From the NCBI GenBank assembly GCA_012522475.1, contig JAAYKH010000031.1, positions 1 through 64,000 of the forward strand: 64,000 bases of DNA, given 5' to 3'. The notes beneath the pieces were generated by a model that worked only from the letters and a program-made list of their open reading frames with translations, ran no database searches and was not told where the DNA came from. This document shows, piece by piece, positions 44,604-53,392 of this stretch (position 1 is its first letter; every line of letters starts with the position of its first letter). Source of the DNA: Chloroflexota bacterium (lineage in GTDB: Bacteria; Chloroflexota; Anaerolineae; Anaerolineales; Anaerolineaceae). Position numbers and translations under genes: made by a program.

Positions 44604-44858
44604 AACATGTTTACTACCGACTACCAACTGCCGACTACCGCCCACCAGCGCCGTGTGCAGGTGCGTGAACTCTCTTTTTCGGGCGGACCAACCGGTATAT
44701 TCCTTGGAACCAACGAGACGACCGGCGAGCAAATCGTTGGACATCTTGAGTGGGAAGACAATAAATATCAGATTGGCACCGTGCACGTGATCTTCACCGA
44801 TGGCATCCGGCAGGATTACATTGTCTTGGGTGAGAAAGTGTTTTACGACTGGCCGTAA
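44583..44858 (+). CDS. Hypothetical protein, partly overlapping the HNH fragment
   Basis: A 91-codon frame. The first 20 residues are encoded by the antisense of the HNH remnant and the short repeat, so they are probably not original. From residue 23 (RRVQVRELSFSGGPTGIFLG) to the end (RQDYIVLGEKVFYDWP) the composition looks like a real small beta-rich domain. I recognise no family. It may be the surviving 3' part of an older gene joined to new sequence. Confidence 0.35.
   Translation: MNMMHMPNMFTTDYQLPTTAHQRRVQVRELSFSGGPTGIFLGTNETTGEQIVGHLEWEDNKYQIGTVHVIFTDGIRQDYIVLGEKVFYDWP
44611..44640. repeat. Short imperfect CTACCGA-type tandem repeat
   Basis: ACTACCGACTACCAACTGCC and GACTACCG at 44612-44639: three to four imperfect units of ACTACCG/ACTGCCG. 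It lies at the junction where the HNH homology ends. Confidence 0.45.
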
Positions 44859-44921
44859 TGCCAGATGAATGACCGATGATCGCAGGGTATCCACCGGATT
44901 TGAAAGTCCCTGGCGCCTTCC

Positions 44922-45791
44922 CTACCTCCCCCGCACCAACGCGGGCACTTCCTCCGGAACGCGGGCCACGCGCACACCGGCCGCTTCCAGTGCGGCCACC
45001 TTATCGACGGCGCGCCCCACTCCCCCGGCGACAATCGCCCCGGCGTGCCCCATGCGCGTCTCTGCTGGTGCGGCCAGCCCGGCAATAAAGCCCACCACCG
45101 GCTTGGTCATCACCTCGGCAATGTACTCAGCCGCCAACTCCTCGTCTCGTCCGCCAATTTCACCAATCAGCACCACGCTGTCGGTGCCCGAATCACCCTC
45201 AAAATGTGAAAGGATATCCACGAAATTTGCCCCGACAATCGGGTCGCCCCCGATGCCTACGCAACTGCTGGTGCCCAGCCCCGCCAGCATCAGCTCGTGC
45301 ATCACCTCGTAGGTCAGCGTGCCCGAGCGCGACACCACGCCCACCTTTCCCGCTGAGGTAATCTCACCGGGGATGATACCCACGCGAGTGTGCGGCGGCG
45401 AGATGATCCCGGGCGTGTTGGGCCCCAGCAGGCACACATTCCGGCGCCCCAGCACGGTGCGCACGGTCAGCATCTCCTTAACCGGGATGCCTTCGGTAAT
45501 ACACACAATCAGTTCAATGCCGGCATCCGCCGCTTCCAGGATGGCATCCGCGGCAAAGCGCGCCGGCACAAAGATTACACTGGCGTTGGCGCCGGTCATC
45601 TCCACCGCGGTCATCACCGAATCAAACACGGGCACTTTGCCGTTCAGCACCCATTCGCCGCCTTTGCCGGGCGTCACCCCGGCGACGATGTTGGTTCCAT
45701 AATCCAGCATGGCCTGGGCATGAAAAACCCCCTCGTGCCCGGTAATACCCTGCACCACCAAGCGGGTGCTGTCGTTGACCAAAATACTCAT
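44922..45791 (-). CDS. sucD: Succinyl-CoA synthetase alpha subunit
   Basis: A 289-residue protein: [18 protein letters not shown] at the CoA-binding N-terminus, [19 protein letters not shown] (CP-loop region), [16 protein letters not shown] and the active-site His loop in [14 protein letters not shown]. It phosphorylates on His and makes succinyl-CoA or succinate plus NTP. Its ATG overlaps the end of sucC (ATGA), so the pair is translationally coupled. All active-site parts are intact although the partner gene is interrupted. Confidence 0.95.
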   Translation of the reverse strand: MSILVNDSTRLVVQGITGHEGVFHAQAMLDYGTNIVAGVTPGKGGEWVLNGKVPVFDSVMTAVEMTGANASVIFVPARFAADAILEAADAGIELIVCITEGIPVKEMLTVRTVLGRRNVCLLGPNTPGIISPPHTRVGIIPGEITSAGKVGVVSRSGTLTYEVMHELMLAGLGTSSCVGIGGDPIVGANFVDILSHFEGDSGTDSVVLIGEIGGRDEELAAEYIAEVMTKPVVGFIAGLAAPAETRMGHAGAIVAGGVGRAVDKVAALEAAGVRVARVPEEVPALVRGR

Positions 45792-46930
45792 ACCTTCACC
45801 GCCAGTGAACGCGCCACTGCCATCTCGGCCGCCTCAGAAAGGGCGTGCGCCGTCTCCAGGTTTGCGTCCGCCAAAATGCGCTGCCCTTCGGCCGCGTTGG
45901 TGCCCGCCAGCCGGATCACTAAGGGCACCGTCGGTTCAATCTCTTCCAAAGCCGTCCGGATGCCCTGAGCCACTTCGTCACAGCGGGTGATGCCGCCAAA
46001 GATGTTGATCAACACCGTGCGCACCTGGCGGTCTGCCAGCAGGATGCGCAGCGCGGCAGTCACTTTTTCAGCACTGGCGCCGCCGCCGATATCCAGGAAG
46101 TTGGCCGGCCGGCCGCCCTTATGTTGAATGATGTCCATGGTGGCCATCGCCAGCCCGGCGCCATTCACCATGCAACCGATGTCGCCGTCCATCTTGATAT
46201 AAGCCAGGGCGAATTTGCGCGCTTCGGTCTCCTCGGGCGCCTCGGCAGAGATGTCCCACAGGTCAAACAAAGCCGGGTGCCGAAAGAGCGCGTTGTCGTC
46301 GATGACAATCTTTCCATCCAGCGCCGTCAAACGCCCCTCGGTGGTAATCACCAGGGGGTTAATCTCGGCCAGGGTGGCGTCCAGGTTTTGATAAACCCTG
46401 TACAGGTTCAGGGTCAGCGGGACAAAAGCTCGCCACAGGGAGCGCGGCAGCTCGATCTCGGCAGCCAGGTTGCGTACCTGGAAATCGCGCAACCCCAAAA
46501 GAGGGTCAACGCTCGCCCGAGCGATTTTCTCCGGTGCGGCCTGGGCCACCTGTTCAATATTAATGCCCCCCTCCGCGCTGACAATCAGCAAAGTTTCGCC
46601 ACGTTCGCGGTCGACCGTCATACCCACGTACAGCTCCTGCCGAATGTTGATCGCCTCCTCAACCAGCAAGCGACGCACCGGGTAGTCCTTGATGCGCCGT
46701 TCAAAGATTCTGGAAGCTTCCTCTTCAGCCTCTTACGGCGAGTGTACCAGGCGGATGCCGCCAGCCTTGCCGCGGCCGCCCGCCAGCACCTGCGCCTTGA
46801 TGACAGCAGGCCCGTGCAGCTCTTCAGCGATGAGCCTGGCCTCCTCGGGGGTGGCAGCTAACCGCCCCTGGGGAATGGGAATGGTATGTTCAGTAAAAAT
46901 TTCTTTGGATTGGTACTCGTGAAGTCGCAT
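45788..46930 (-). pseudogene. sucC: Succinyl-CoA synthetase beta subunit, interrupted by an in-frame TAA
   Basis: ATG 46930 starts MRLHEYQSKEIFTEHTIPIP, the ATP-grasp N-terminus, up to GGRGKAGGIRLVHSP, and then TAA (46733-46735, codon 66). The same frame continues EAEEEASRIFERRIKDYPVR and on to the end at 45788 without further damage: LLVEEAINIRQELYVGM, ALDGKIVIDDNALFR, and [20 protein letters not shown]-to-TAA change restores a normal 380-residue SucC. As written, the gene gives a 65-residue N-terminal peptide and possibly an N-terminally truncated 296-residue product from ATG 46678, which would lack part of the ATP-grasp domain. Promoter at 46965. Confidence 0.85.
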
Positions 46931-46964
46931 GCGAATTTGTGAAATTTAACGAGTTATCGACCCC

Positions 46965-46973
46965 ATTATACCA
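46965..46973 (-). promoter_or_regulatory. Extended -10 promoter of sucCD
   Basis: TGGTATAAT on the minus strand, about 35 bases before the sucC start. The intergenic sequence to 47168 holds no convincing gene. Confidence 0.5.
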
Positions 46974-47168
46974 TGCAACACCCAAGGATTATTGCCATTT
47001 TTCAAAAATGTTTGGGAATTTTAAATCGAGCATTTGGCATGAGGCTGCCCTTGTATTACACCCGCGTTTCGTTCGCAGCCTTACCCCTTCCATCCTCCGC
47101 ACTCTATCCCCGCCCTTCCTTTTGCTTTCAACTTAAAACTTTGGCACTCTTCCAAATTTAAACAACAC

Positions 47169-47206
47169 AAGGATACCCGGCTGCGCGCCAGGTATCCTTA
47201 GTTTTT
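47169..47206. terminator. Hairpin terminator at the 3' end of the SPFH gene
   Basis: AAGGATACC (47169-47177) pairs with GGTATCCTT (47191-47199), followed on the plus strand by AGTTTTTT. It lies 15 bases beyond the stop of the minus-strand SPFH gene, where the T-run in that direction is weaker (GTGTTGTTTAAA). Confidence 0.5.
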
Positions 47207-47221
47207 TAGCAAATATTAAAT

Positions 47222-48262
47222 TTATCCTTTGAGGAAGTCCTGCAGGGCTTCTTTGCTAATACGGTATGCCGTGCCGATTTTGCGGGCTTGCAAATCGCCA
47301 GCTTCAATGGCTGCCACCACATCTTCTGCAGAAACTTTCAGGAATTCAGCCGCTTCAGTAGGGGTCATAATATCAGGCATCACGCCAGGTGCTGCCCCGC
47401 CTGCCGCAGCCTGGGGCTTGCTGGCACTGCTGAGGGCATCCGTCAACACATTGCCAATGCCCATACCAGCGCCGATCCCCGCGGTCAGGCCCGCGCCGCC
47501 AGACGGGTTCTGGGCTGCATCGCGCATAGCGTCCGCCGCCTGCAGCTGGGTATAGGTTTGCATATCAAGCATACCCATTGCCCGCAGTTCCTCGGCCGAT
47601 TTTTCCGAAGGCTTCAAGTTGCCAATGTAAAAAGATTTCAGCTCAAGCCCAATCGCCAGGAAGTCATCCTGGGCTTTGGCGCGCACACCGGCTGAAAGCT
47701 CATTGGTCAACCCAATCAGCTCAAGCACATTGCTCGTGGCTGTGGTTTCTCCCAACAGATCGGTCAACTTCGCCAGCAACATCACCCGCAAGCGGTTCTC
47801 AATATCGCTGGTGCGGTACATTCCCTGTGCGCCAACAATCTGGGTTACAAACTGCTGCGGATCCGCTACCTGGAAGCTATAGGTGCCAAAACCCTGCAAC
47901 AAAGCAACGCCCAGGCCCACACCGGGGTTGCGCACGATAATCGGTTGCGGCGTACCCCATTTCAGGTCGGCAAATTCACGCATCGAAATATAAAATACTT
48001 CAGCAGTAAAGGGCGTTCGATCGCCAAAGGCTTTGCCAATCAGGCCAACAAGCCCGGGGATGTTCGCCGTGGCAATCGTGTGACGACCCGGACCGAATAC
48101 ATCCAGGGCGCGCCCATCACGCATGAAAACCACATTTTGCGATTCGCGCACAATGACCTGTGAACCAATCCGCAGGTCAGCAACGCCGGTCTCCGGGAAG
48201 CGGTGCACAATCTCATCCGTCATTTCCTTGGGATATTCAACTACATCAAAAATTCTAGCCAT
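47222..48262 (-). CDS. SPFH-domain protein with C-terminal excisionase-type HTH
   Basis: Residues about 30-235 form an SPFH/band-7 domain (VIVRESQNVVFMRDGRALDV, FGPGRHTIATANIPG, GTYSFQVADPQQFVTQIV, ENRLRVMLLAKLTDL). A Gly/Ala-rich segment follows. Residues about 298-346 are a helix-turn-helix of the excisionase/MerR-17 kind: IMTPTEAAEFLKVSAEDVVA, then AIEAGDLQARKIGTAYRISK. No membrane helix precedes the SPFH domain. SPFH proteins form large ring or cage assemblies at membranes; an HTH would let the assembly contact DNA or act as a self-association module. A coiled-coil partner is encoded just upstream (48316). Confidence 0.82.
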   Translation of the reverse strand: MARIFDVVEYPKEMTDEIVHRFPETGVADLRIGSQVIVRESQNVVFMRDGRALDVFGPGRHTIATANIPGLVGLIGKAFGDRTPFTAEVFYISMREFADLKWGTPQPIIVRNPGVGLGVALLQGFGTYSFQVADPQQFVTQIVGAQGMYRTSDIENRLRVMLLAKLTDLLGETTATSNVLELIGLTNELSAGVRAKAQDDFLAIGLELKSFYIGNLKPSEKSAEELRAMGMLDMQTYTQLQAADAMRDAAQNPSGGAGLTAGIGAGMGIGNVLTDALSSASKPQAAAGGAAPGVMPDIMTPTEAAEFLKVSAEDVVAAIEAGDLQARKIGTAYRISKEALQDFLKG

Positions 48263-48315
48263 ATTCGTTCACTCCAATTTCTAATCTCAACAAATTTCAA
48301 ACAAAGCAGTTGCGG

Positions 48316-48837
48316 CTAATCGGCGATGCCCTGCATCACTTCTGTACGCTTGTTGAAAGCATCTACACATTGCTGGCTGACAGTGGTCAAATGGCGAATG
48401 GCTGCGTCCAGGCCCTCTTCGCCAATTGAGGTTTCCACGTTGTCAATCGCAGAACGCACGCCATCAGCAAGTTCCAGCAGCTCATAATCGTACTGGTACA
48501 CCTGGCCCAACTGCTCTTCGTTGATCTTGATCGCGTCAAAAACGCCAGAATAACCATACGACGCCGTGCGAACCCGGTCGGAGAATTGGCGCAGTTTAAT
48601 TGAGGCGTTTTCCAGGCTGCCCACTGCTGAAAGTATACCCTGGTCAACCAGTTCACGCTGCAAACTCGAGACTCGCTGGTTCAGGGCATCAAATTCATTG
48701 GCGATTTTCTCACGCAACAGCTTGTCCGACATCCGTCGGTCGTTGCGTTCGATATAGCCTTTGAAGCCCGGGATCTTGGCCAGGATCTTTGTCAGGAAAT
48801 CCTGTTGCCCGGTTACTTGGTCTAAAATATCACTCAT
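48316..48837 (-). CDS. Coiled-coil protein partner of the SPFH-HTH gene
   Basis: From ATG 48837 (GGAGGAACT directly upstream) a 173-residue, mostly alpha-helical protein without membrane helices: FLTKILAKIPGFKGYIERND, RRMSDKLLREKIANEFDALN, then long heptad-like stretches to the C-terminus. The RRxxDKxLRExI start resembles a helical region that I associate with genes beside SPFH proteins in Chloroflexota, but I know no function. It lies 53 bases upstream of the SPFH gene and probably in the same operon. Confidence 0.65.
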   Translation of the reverse strand: MSDILDQVTGQQDFLTKILAKIPGFKGYIERNDRRMSDKLLREKIANEFDALNQRVSSLQRELVDQGILSAVGSLENASIKLRQFSDRVRTASYGYSGVFDAIKINEEQLGQVYQYDYELLELADGVRSAIDNVETSIGEEGLDAAIRHLTTVSQQCVDAFNKRTEVMQGIAD

Positions 48838-49085
48838 AGTTCCTCCATTTTCTACATTGTAGATCAATCATGTTCGTCAATATGTTCGTCCGTTAAAAGT
48901 ATACAAAGAAAGCAGCCAATCAACAATAGATGCAAAATAGATTCGCTCAGGTGTATACCCTGTTAATTATATTGCATTTAATAAAAATCGGGGCAAACAA
49001 CTATAAATAATACGTTCCTCTCGCCTTTAATCGATTAGAAAAGCAAGCCTTAGAAACTGCCTTCTTAAGGCATACCCGTATTCAC

Positions 49086-49110
49086 TATAAAAACACGCGC
49101 CAGGTGGCGT
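49086..49110 (-). terminator. Terminator of the M20 peptidase operon
   Basis: On the minus strand ACGCCACCTGGCGCGT forms a short GC-rich stem and is followed by GTTTTTAT. It is just past the stop codon at 49117. The stretch from 48841 to 49085 is otherwise without visible genes. Confidence 0.5.
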
Positions 49111-49116
49111 ACAGGC

Positions 49117-50298
49117 TTATTTTGGGCGCTGCTCCAAAACTCGCAACGCGCTCTGGGCCATGACCGCCACGGCATAGGGCAGACAAGCCTCATCCACATC
49201 AAATTTCGGGTGATGATGCCCGTAATCTAAGTCACGCGCAGGATTGGCCGACCCCACCATCATGAAGCAACCCGGCGCCTTTTGCATCATCAGCGAAAAA
49301 TCTTCACCTCCCATAGTTTGCAAATCCGTCTTAATTTTTGCATCCGGCTGAAGCTCTAAAACAACTTCCGTCATCAGTTCGGCCAACACAGGGTCATTAA
49401 TCACGGGTTCCGTCACCTTGATCAGTTCAATCTCAGCCTGGCAGCCCATGGTTCCGGCAATCTCGGTGATGATGGTTTTAAACCGTTCAATCACAGTTGT
49501 CATCACTTCGGGCTTGAAGGCGCGCAGCGTCCCGGTGAGGAGGGCCTCCTGTGGGATGATGTTATTGGCGGTTCCTGCCTCAACCTGGCAGACCGAGACC
49601 ACAGCAGTATCTAACGGGTTAATATTGCGAGAGACAATCGATTGCAACGCAGTGATAATATGCGCCGCCGCCAGGATCGGGTCTCGCGTCACGTGGGGCT
49701 GGGCGCCGTGCCCGCCCTTACCACTTAATTTCACATTAAAAATCTCAGAAGCGGCCATCGTAGGCCCGGGCGTGAGCCCATACCAGCCTAATTGCAATTC
49801 GTTCCATACATGAAGGCCCAAAATATAATCAAGTGACGGGTTTTCCAGCGCCCCCTCTGCGATCATGCGCGCTGCGCCGCCGTCCATCTCCTCGGCTGGT
49901 TGAAAAATAAACTTGATCGTTCCTTGTAGTTCATCTTTCTTCTCTGCCAACAGCTTGGCCACGCTCAGCCCCACCGCGGTGTGACAATCATGCCCGCAGG
50001 CGTGCATCTTCCCCGGCACCAGAGATGCATACGAGGCGCCAGTCTCCTCCTGGATTGGCAGCGCATCCATATCAAAGCGCAAACCCAATACCGGAGTCTT
50101 TGCTGCGCCGTGCAATAAACCAATCACGCCGGTTTCAGCAATGCCGGTGGTCACCTCCAACCCCAGGTTCCGCAGTTCATCCGCCACAATTTGGGCGGTG
50201 CGTACCTCGTTAAAAGCCAGCTCCGGGTGTTGGTGAAAATCACGCCGCCTGGCAATCGTTTCATCGCGTAGGGCAAAGGCACGTTCGAGTAATGTCAT
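49117..50298 (-). CDS. M20-family amidohydrolase (N-acyl amino acid/hippurate hydrolase type)
   Basis: A 393-residue metallopeptidase. Metal site: HPELAFNEVRTAQIV, GKMHACGHDCHTAVGLSVAK, and the catalytic Glu in FIFQPAEEMDGGA, then GLHVWNEL. Members remove acyl groups from amino acids or peptides; the exact substrate (N-acetyl-, aminobenzoyl- or hippurate) is not visible. Its start overlaps the end of the PIG-L gene by four bases, so the two are cotranslated and may act in succession on acylated compounds. Confidence 0.87.
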   Translation of the reverse strand: MTLLERAFALRDETIARRRDFHQHPELAFNEVRTAQIVADELRNLGLEVTTGIAETGVIGLLHGAAKTPVLGLRFDMDALPIQEETGASYASLVPGKMHACGHDCHTAVGLSVAKLLAEKKDELQGTIKFIFQPAEEMDGGAARMIAEGALENPSLDYILGLHVWNELQLGWYGLTPGPTMAASEIFNVKLSGKGGHGAQPHVTRDPILAAAHIITALQSIVSRNINPLDTAVVSVCQVEAGTANNIIPQEALLTGTLRAFKPEVMTTVIERFKTIITEIAGTMGCQAEIELIKVTEPVINDPVLAELMTEVVLELQPDAKIKTDLQTMGGEDFSLMMQKAPGCFMMVGSANPARDLDYGHHHPKFDVDEACLPYAVAVMAQSALRVLEQRPK

Positions 50299-51023
50299 TC
50301 TGAAGTCCTCCTGAAAATAATTCGCCGAAATTGTTCTTTGACGATAAAGTCTTCACCGGTATTATTATGCACCCGTTCAAGCATCCGTTGCTCAAAGGCG
50401 CGCGGATCTCCAATTTGAGAAGCGTGCAATTTCAACGCCTGCAGCTTTTTATCCCAATGTTCCGTCACATCCAAACAGACGTCCGGTTCATTGGTCAAGC
50501 TCATCCACACCTCTTCCACCTCGTGGGGCTCAAAGCCCTCTGCAATCAGTTCGGGAAAGAAAAATCGGTTTCCCGCCGCTGGAAAGACCGCGTCAATCAC
50601 CACCTGTCCGGCAGCCCGGTGGTCAGGGTGGTTAATATACTGCTGGCTGGGAAACAGGTTCTCCGGATCACAGGTGACCAGAATGTGCGGACGGTACTGA
50701 CGGATAAAACGCACGACATGCTTGCGCAGTTCAAGATCCGGGGTCACATACCCGTCCTCATAATCCAGATAATCAACCGAGGTCACCCCCAGGAATCTGG
50801 CTGCTTTGTTTTGTTCTTCAACACGGATTTTGGCGATCGCGCAGGCTGTTAATTGCGGGTCTTTAGCACCCTTATCGCCTTTGGTCAATAACACATAGCG
50901 CACTCGGTGCCCTGCTTTAATCCACCGGGCAAGCGTGCCGCCCAGAAAAAATTCCGGGTCATCGGGGTGTGCCAGAATTACGAGAATTTCTTTGGTCGTT
51001 CCCCAGTTTTCAATCGTTTTCAT
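50295..51023 (-). CDS. PIG-L/LmbE-type deacetylase
   Basis: A 242-residue zinc deacetylase: VILAHPDDPEFFLGGTLARW near the N-terminus (AHPDD motif), and INHPDHRAAGQVVIDAV with the second His. Relatives deacetylate GlcNAc-derived lipids or conjugates (PIG-L, MshB, BshB). The substrate is unknown; coupling to an M20 amidohydrolase hints at a small acylated metabolite. Overlaps the M20 gene. Confidence 0.87.
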   Translation of the reverse strand: MKTIENWGTTKEILVILAHPDDPEFFLGGTLARWIKAGHRVRYVLLTKGDKGAKDPQLTACAIAKIRVEEQNKAARFLGVTSVDYLDYEDGYVTPDLELRKHVVRFIRQYRPHILVTCDPENLFPSQQYINHPDHRAAGQVVIDAVFPAAGNRFFFPELIAEGFEPHEVEEVWMSLTNEPDVCLDVTEHWDKKLQALKLHASQIGDPRAFEQRMLERVHNNTGEDFIVKEQFRRIIFRRTSE

Positions 51024-51056
51024 GGCACAATGATCCTTTGATGCTAAACGATCGTA

Positions 51057-52064
51057 TTATTTTTTCTGGCCCCCAGAGCGGCGAGGTCTCTGGCCACGCC
51101 TGGGTCTTGAGGTGCGCTTTTTCTTTTCGCGTTTAGCCTCTTGCGTTTCAGGCGCAACAACCTGGTCTTCGGGTCGGCTGACAGGCGGTTCAACTTCTAA
51201 TGGTTCCTCGGGCAGCGCTTCAACCTGTTCGCCTTCGGCAATGCGTTTAGCCCAATCAAGCTGCTCTTTTGTGAATTCACGGGGGCCGATTGTAGGGATA
51301 TCCACAATCACCGACTGACGCATGGGCAAAATCTGCACTACCTTGCCCTCGCCCGCGGGTGTGAATACTTTCTTTTTTCGTTTAGGCAGAGTCTTGATCG
51401 CTTCCACATACTGGTCATATTCATAAATCAAACAACACCGCAATCGACCACACATACCCGTGATCTCGGAAGGCGTTAACGAAATATCCTGGGCTTTAGA
51501 CATACGAATAGAGATCGAAGAGAACTCTGTCAGAAATCTCGAACAGCAGCGTAATTCCAGTCCGCAAGCCCCAATGCCCCTGATCAGTTTTGCTGCATCT
51601 CGCGGTCCAACCTGGCGTAAATCACCATCAGCATCCTTAACCATCTGCTTAATCGCTTGCTGCAGCCGTTTTGCGTTCAAGTTCACCGGCGGTTCAGCGT
51701 TGATGAGCACAAACAGGCGATCACCGCCCAGGGAAAATTCTGCCGACAGGACCTTAACCCCACCCAAATCCTGCTCTACTAAATGTGCGCGAATTTCTTC
51801 AACGATTTCCTTTTCCCTGATGACCAATGCTTTCCGCTGCAATAAGTCTTGGGGGGTAGCGGGGCGCTCACCCGCTTTAAAGCCGTTCAACTCCAGCGCA
51901 TCTACGGTCAAATTCACCTGGGTGATGTTTGCCAGCTGAAGACCACGGCTGGTTCGAACGACAACCGGGTCACCAGGCTTTAAATTGGGGTGACGGGACG
52001 CGTCAAAATAATAATTTTTCCCCACTTGCTCGAATTGAACACCGATGATAAAAGGTTCGCTCAT
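51057..52064 (-). CDS. ricT: PSP1/RicT-family protein
   Basis: A 335-residue PSP1-domain protein. It starts with a typical SEPFIIGVQFEQVGKNYYFD. The central part carries the cysteines CGLELRCCSRFL and GMCGRLRCCLIYEYDQYVE, which in RicT/YaaT bind Fe-S clusters with RicA and RicF in the complex that regulates RNase Y and RNA maturation. The C-terminus is a long charged tail (EPPVSRPEDQ to a Lys/Arg-rich end, RPRRGQRPRRSG). RicA and RicF are not in the window. Confidence 0.9.
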   Translation of the reverse strand: MSEPFIIGVQFEQVGKNYYFDASRHPNLKPGDPVVVRTSRGLQLANITQVNLTVDALELNGFKAGERPATPQDLLQRKALVIREKEIVEEIRAHLVEQDLGGVKVLSAEFSLGGDRLFVLINAEPPVNLNAKRLQQAIKQMVKDADGDLRQVGPRDAAKLIRGIGACGLELRCCSRFLTEFSSISIRMSKAQDISLTPSEITGMCGRLRCCLIYEYDQYVEAIKTLPKRKKKVFTPAGEGKVVQILPMRQSVIVDIPTIGPREFTKEQLDWAKRIAEGEQVEALPEEPLEVEPPVSRPEDQVVAPETQEAKREKKKRTSRPRRGQRPRRSGGQKK

Positions 52065-52108
52065 ATCTAAAAATTATATCACAGTAGCTTTTGCAATTAA
52101 AGCAGGCT

Positions 52109-53146
52109 CTATCCAAGCACAATCATGCTCATGCGTGCAGCAACCGACATCGCCAAGCCCAAAAGCGTCTTTGCACTGGGCGAATTGGGGTCTCCAACGA
52201 CCACAGGTGAACCCTGGTCACCGCCCTCCCGGATACTTTCTTCGATGGGAATATTTGCCAGCAAAGGTGCGCCAGCCATGCCAGCCAGTTGTTCACCGCC
52301 GCCTTCGCCAAATAAACGTCGTAAAGAGCCGTCTTCAAGTTGCAAGTAGCTCATATTCTCAACAATTCCTAAAATCGGCACGTCCATCTTTTTAAACATC
52401 GAGACGGCCCGGGCAGCATCATCAAAGGAGACCTGTTGCGGTGTGGTGACAATCACGCCACCGCTAATCGGCACGGTCTGCACTAACGAAAGCTGCACAT
52501 CGCCCGTTCCCGGTGGCAGGTCAACAATCAGGTAATCCAGTTCACCCCAATCCACATCCTGCAAAAACTGTTTGATCGCAGAGTGCAACAGTGGGCCGCG
52601 CCAGATCAGGGGCTGCCCTTCACCAACCATAAAGCCAATCGACATCACCTTCACTCCAAAGGCCTCTGCGGGCTGAATTTTCATGTCCTGCGGCGTAGGA
52701 GGCAGGGTATGCACGCCCATCATCATGGGCACATTCGGCCCATAAATGTCAGCATCCAGCAGGCCAACCTTTGCGCCACATTGCACCAGGGCCACAGCCA
52801 GGTTTACCGCCACGGTGGACTTGCCAACGCCGCCCTTGCCCGACCCCACAGCAATGATGTTCTTAATCGCCATGTCCGTGATCTTCTTATCTTCGGGCAC
52901 CCTGGCGCCCATGGTGATATCCACCGCATCCACACCCGCCACCGCCAGAACGGCCTGCTCGACATCTCGTTGAATTTGCTGCTTCAGCGGGCAGGCCGGC
53001 GTGGTTAGTTCAACAGTCAGCGCCACCTTGCTGCCGTCAATTTTGATATTCTTAATCATGTTTAAAGAAACCAGGTCTCGTTGCAATTCCGGGTCCTGCA
53101 CCTGGCTGAGTGCTTTTAAAATAGCACCTTCTGTTACTTGTGTCAT
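52109..53146 (-). CDS. Mrp/ApbC-family P-loop Fe-S carrier protein
   Basis: A 345-residue protein with an N-terminal MIP18-like domain (AILKALSQVQDPELQRDLVS), Walker A VGSGKGGVGKSTVAVNLAVA, VDLPPGTGDVQLSLVQTVPI, then ENMSYLQLEDGSLRRLFGEG. It is the expected length. In ApbC the last motif carries CPHCG, two Cys that bridge an Fe-S cluster between monomers; both Cys are replaced here, so a carrier role with this bridging site is doubtful. Cys-less Mrp homologues are known. Single gene. Confidence 0.9.
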   Translation of the reverse strand: MTQVTEGAILKALSQVQDPELQRDLVSLNMIKNIKIDGSKVALTVELTTPACPLKQQIQRDVEQAVLAVAGVDAVDITMGARVPEDKKITDMAIKNIIAVGSGKGGVGKSTVAVNLAVALVQCGAKVGLLDADIYGPNVPMMMGVHTLPPTPQDMKIQPAEAFGVKVMSIGFMVGEGQPLIWRGPLLHSAIKQFLQDVDWGELDYLIVDLPPGTGDVQLSLVQTVPISGGVIVTTPQQVSFDDAARAVSMFKKMDVPILGIVENMSYLQLEDGSLRRLFGEGGGEQLAGMAGAPLLANIPIEESIREGGDQGSPVVVGDPNSPSAKTLLGLAMSVAARMSMIVLG

Positions 53147-53392
53147 GGGTATTCATCCTCTCAAACGTTATAAAATTTCTCGTTGAATCAAGCTTGTTTT
53201 GTCAATATGATCCGGGTGAAACCCACATCATCCGGGGAATTCATATCCAAACAACTTAAACCAGAACAATTTTACCCAGTTGTGGTCATTAATACCAATC
53301 AAGAGGGCAGACTCTTAATATCGGCCAATACGACAAGTTGTTTTTGTAAAAATTTTTAAGAGCTTTGCTTTAAGGCGCGCGTAAGCAGTTAA

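Noticed and set aside
46121-46861. Plus-strand 246-codon frame opposite sucC
   Set aside because: It is antisense of a recognisable SucC sequence, with His/Gln-rich composition typical of shadow frames.
46939-47161. Plus-strand frames between sucC and the SPFH gene
   Set aside because: Pro/Leu/Ser-rich translation of intergenic DNA in two frames, no ribosome site, no similarity.
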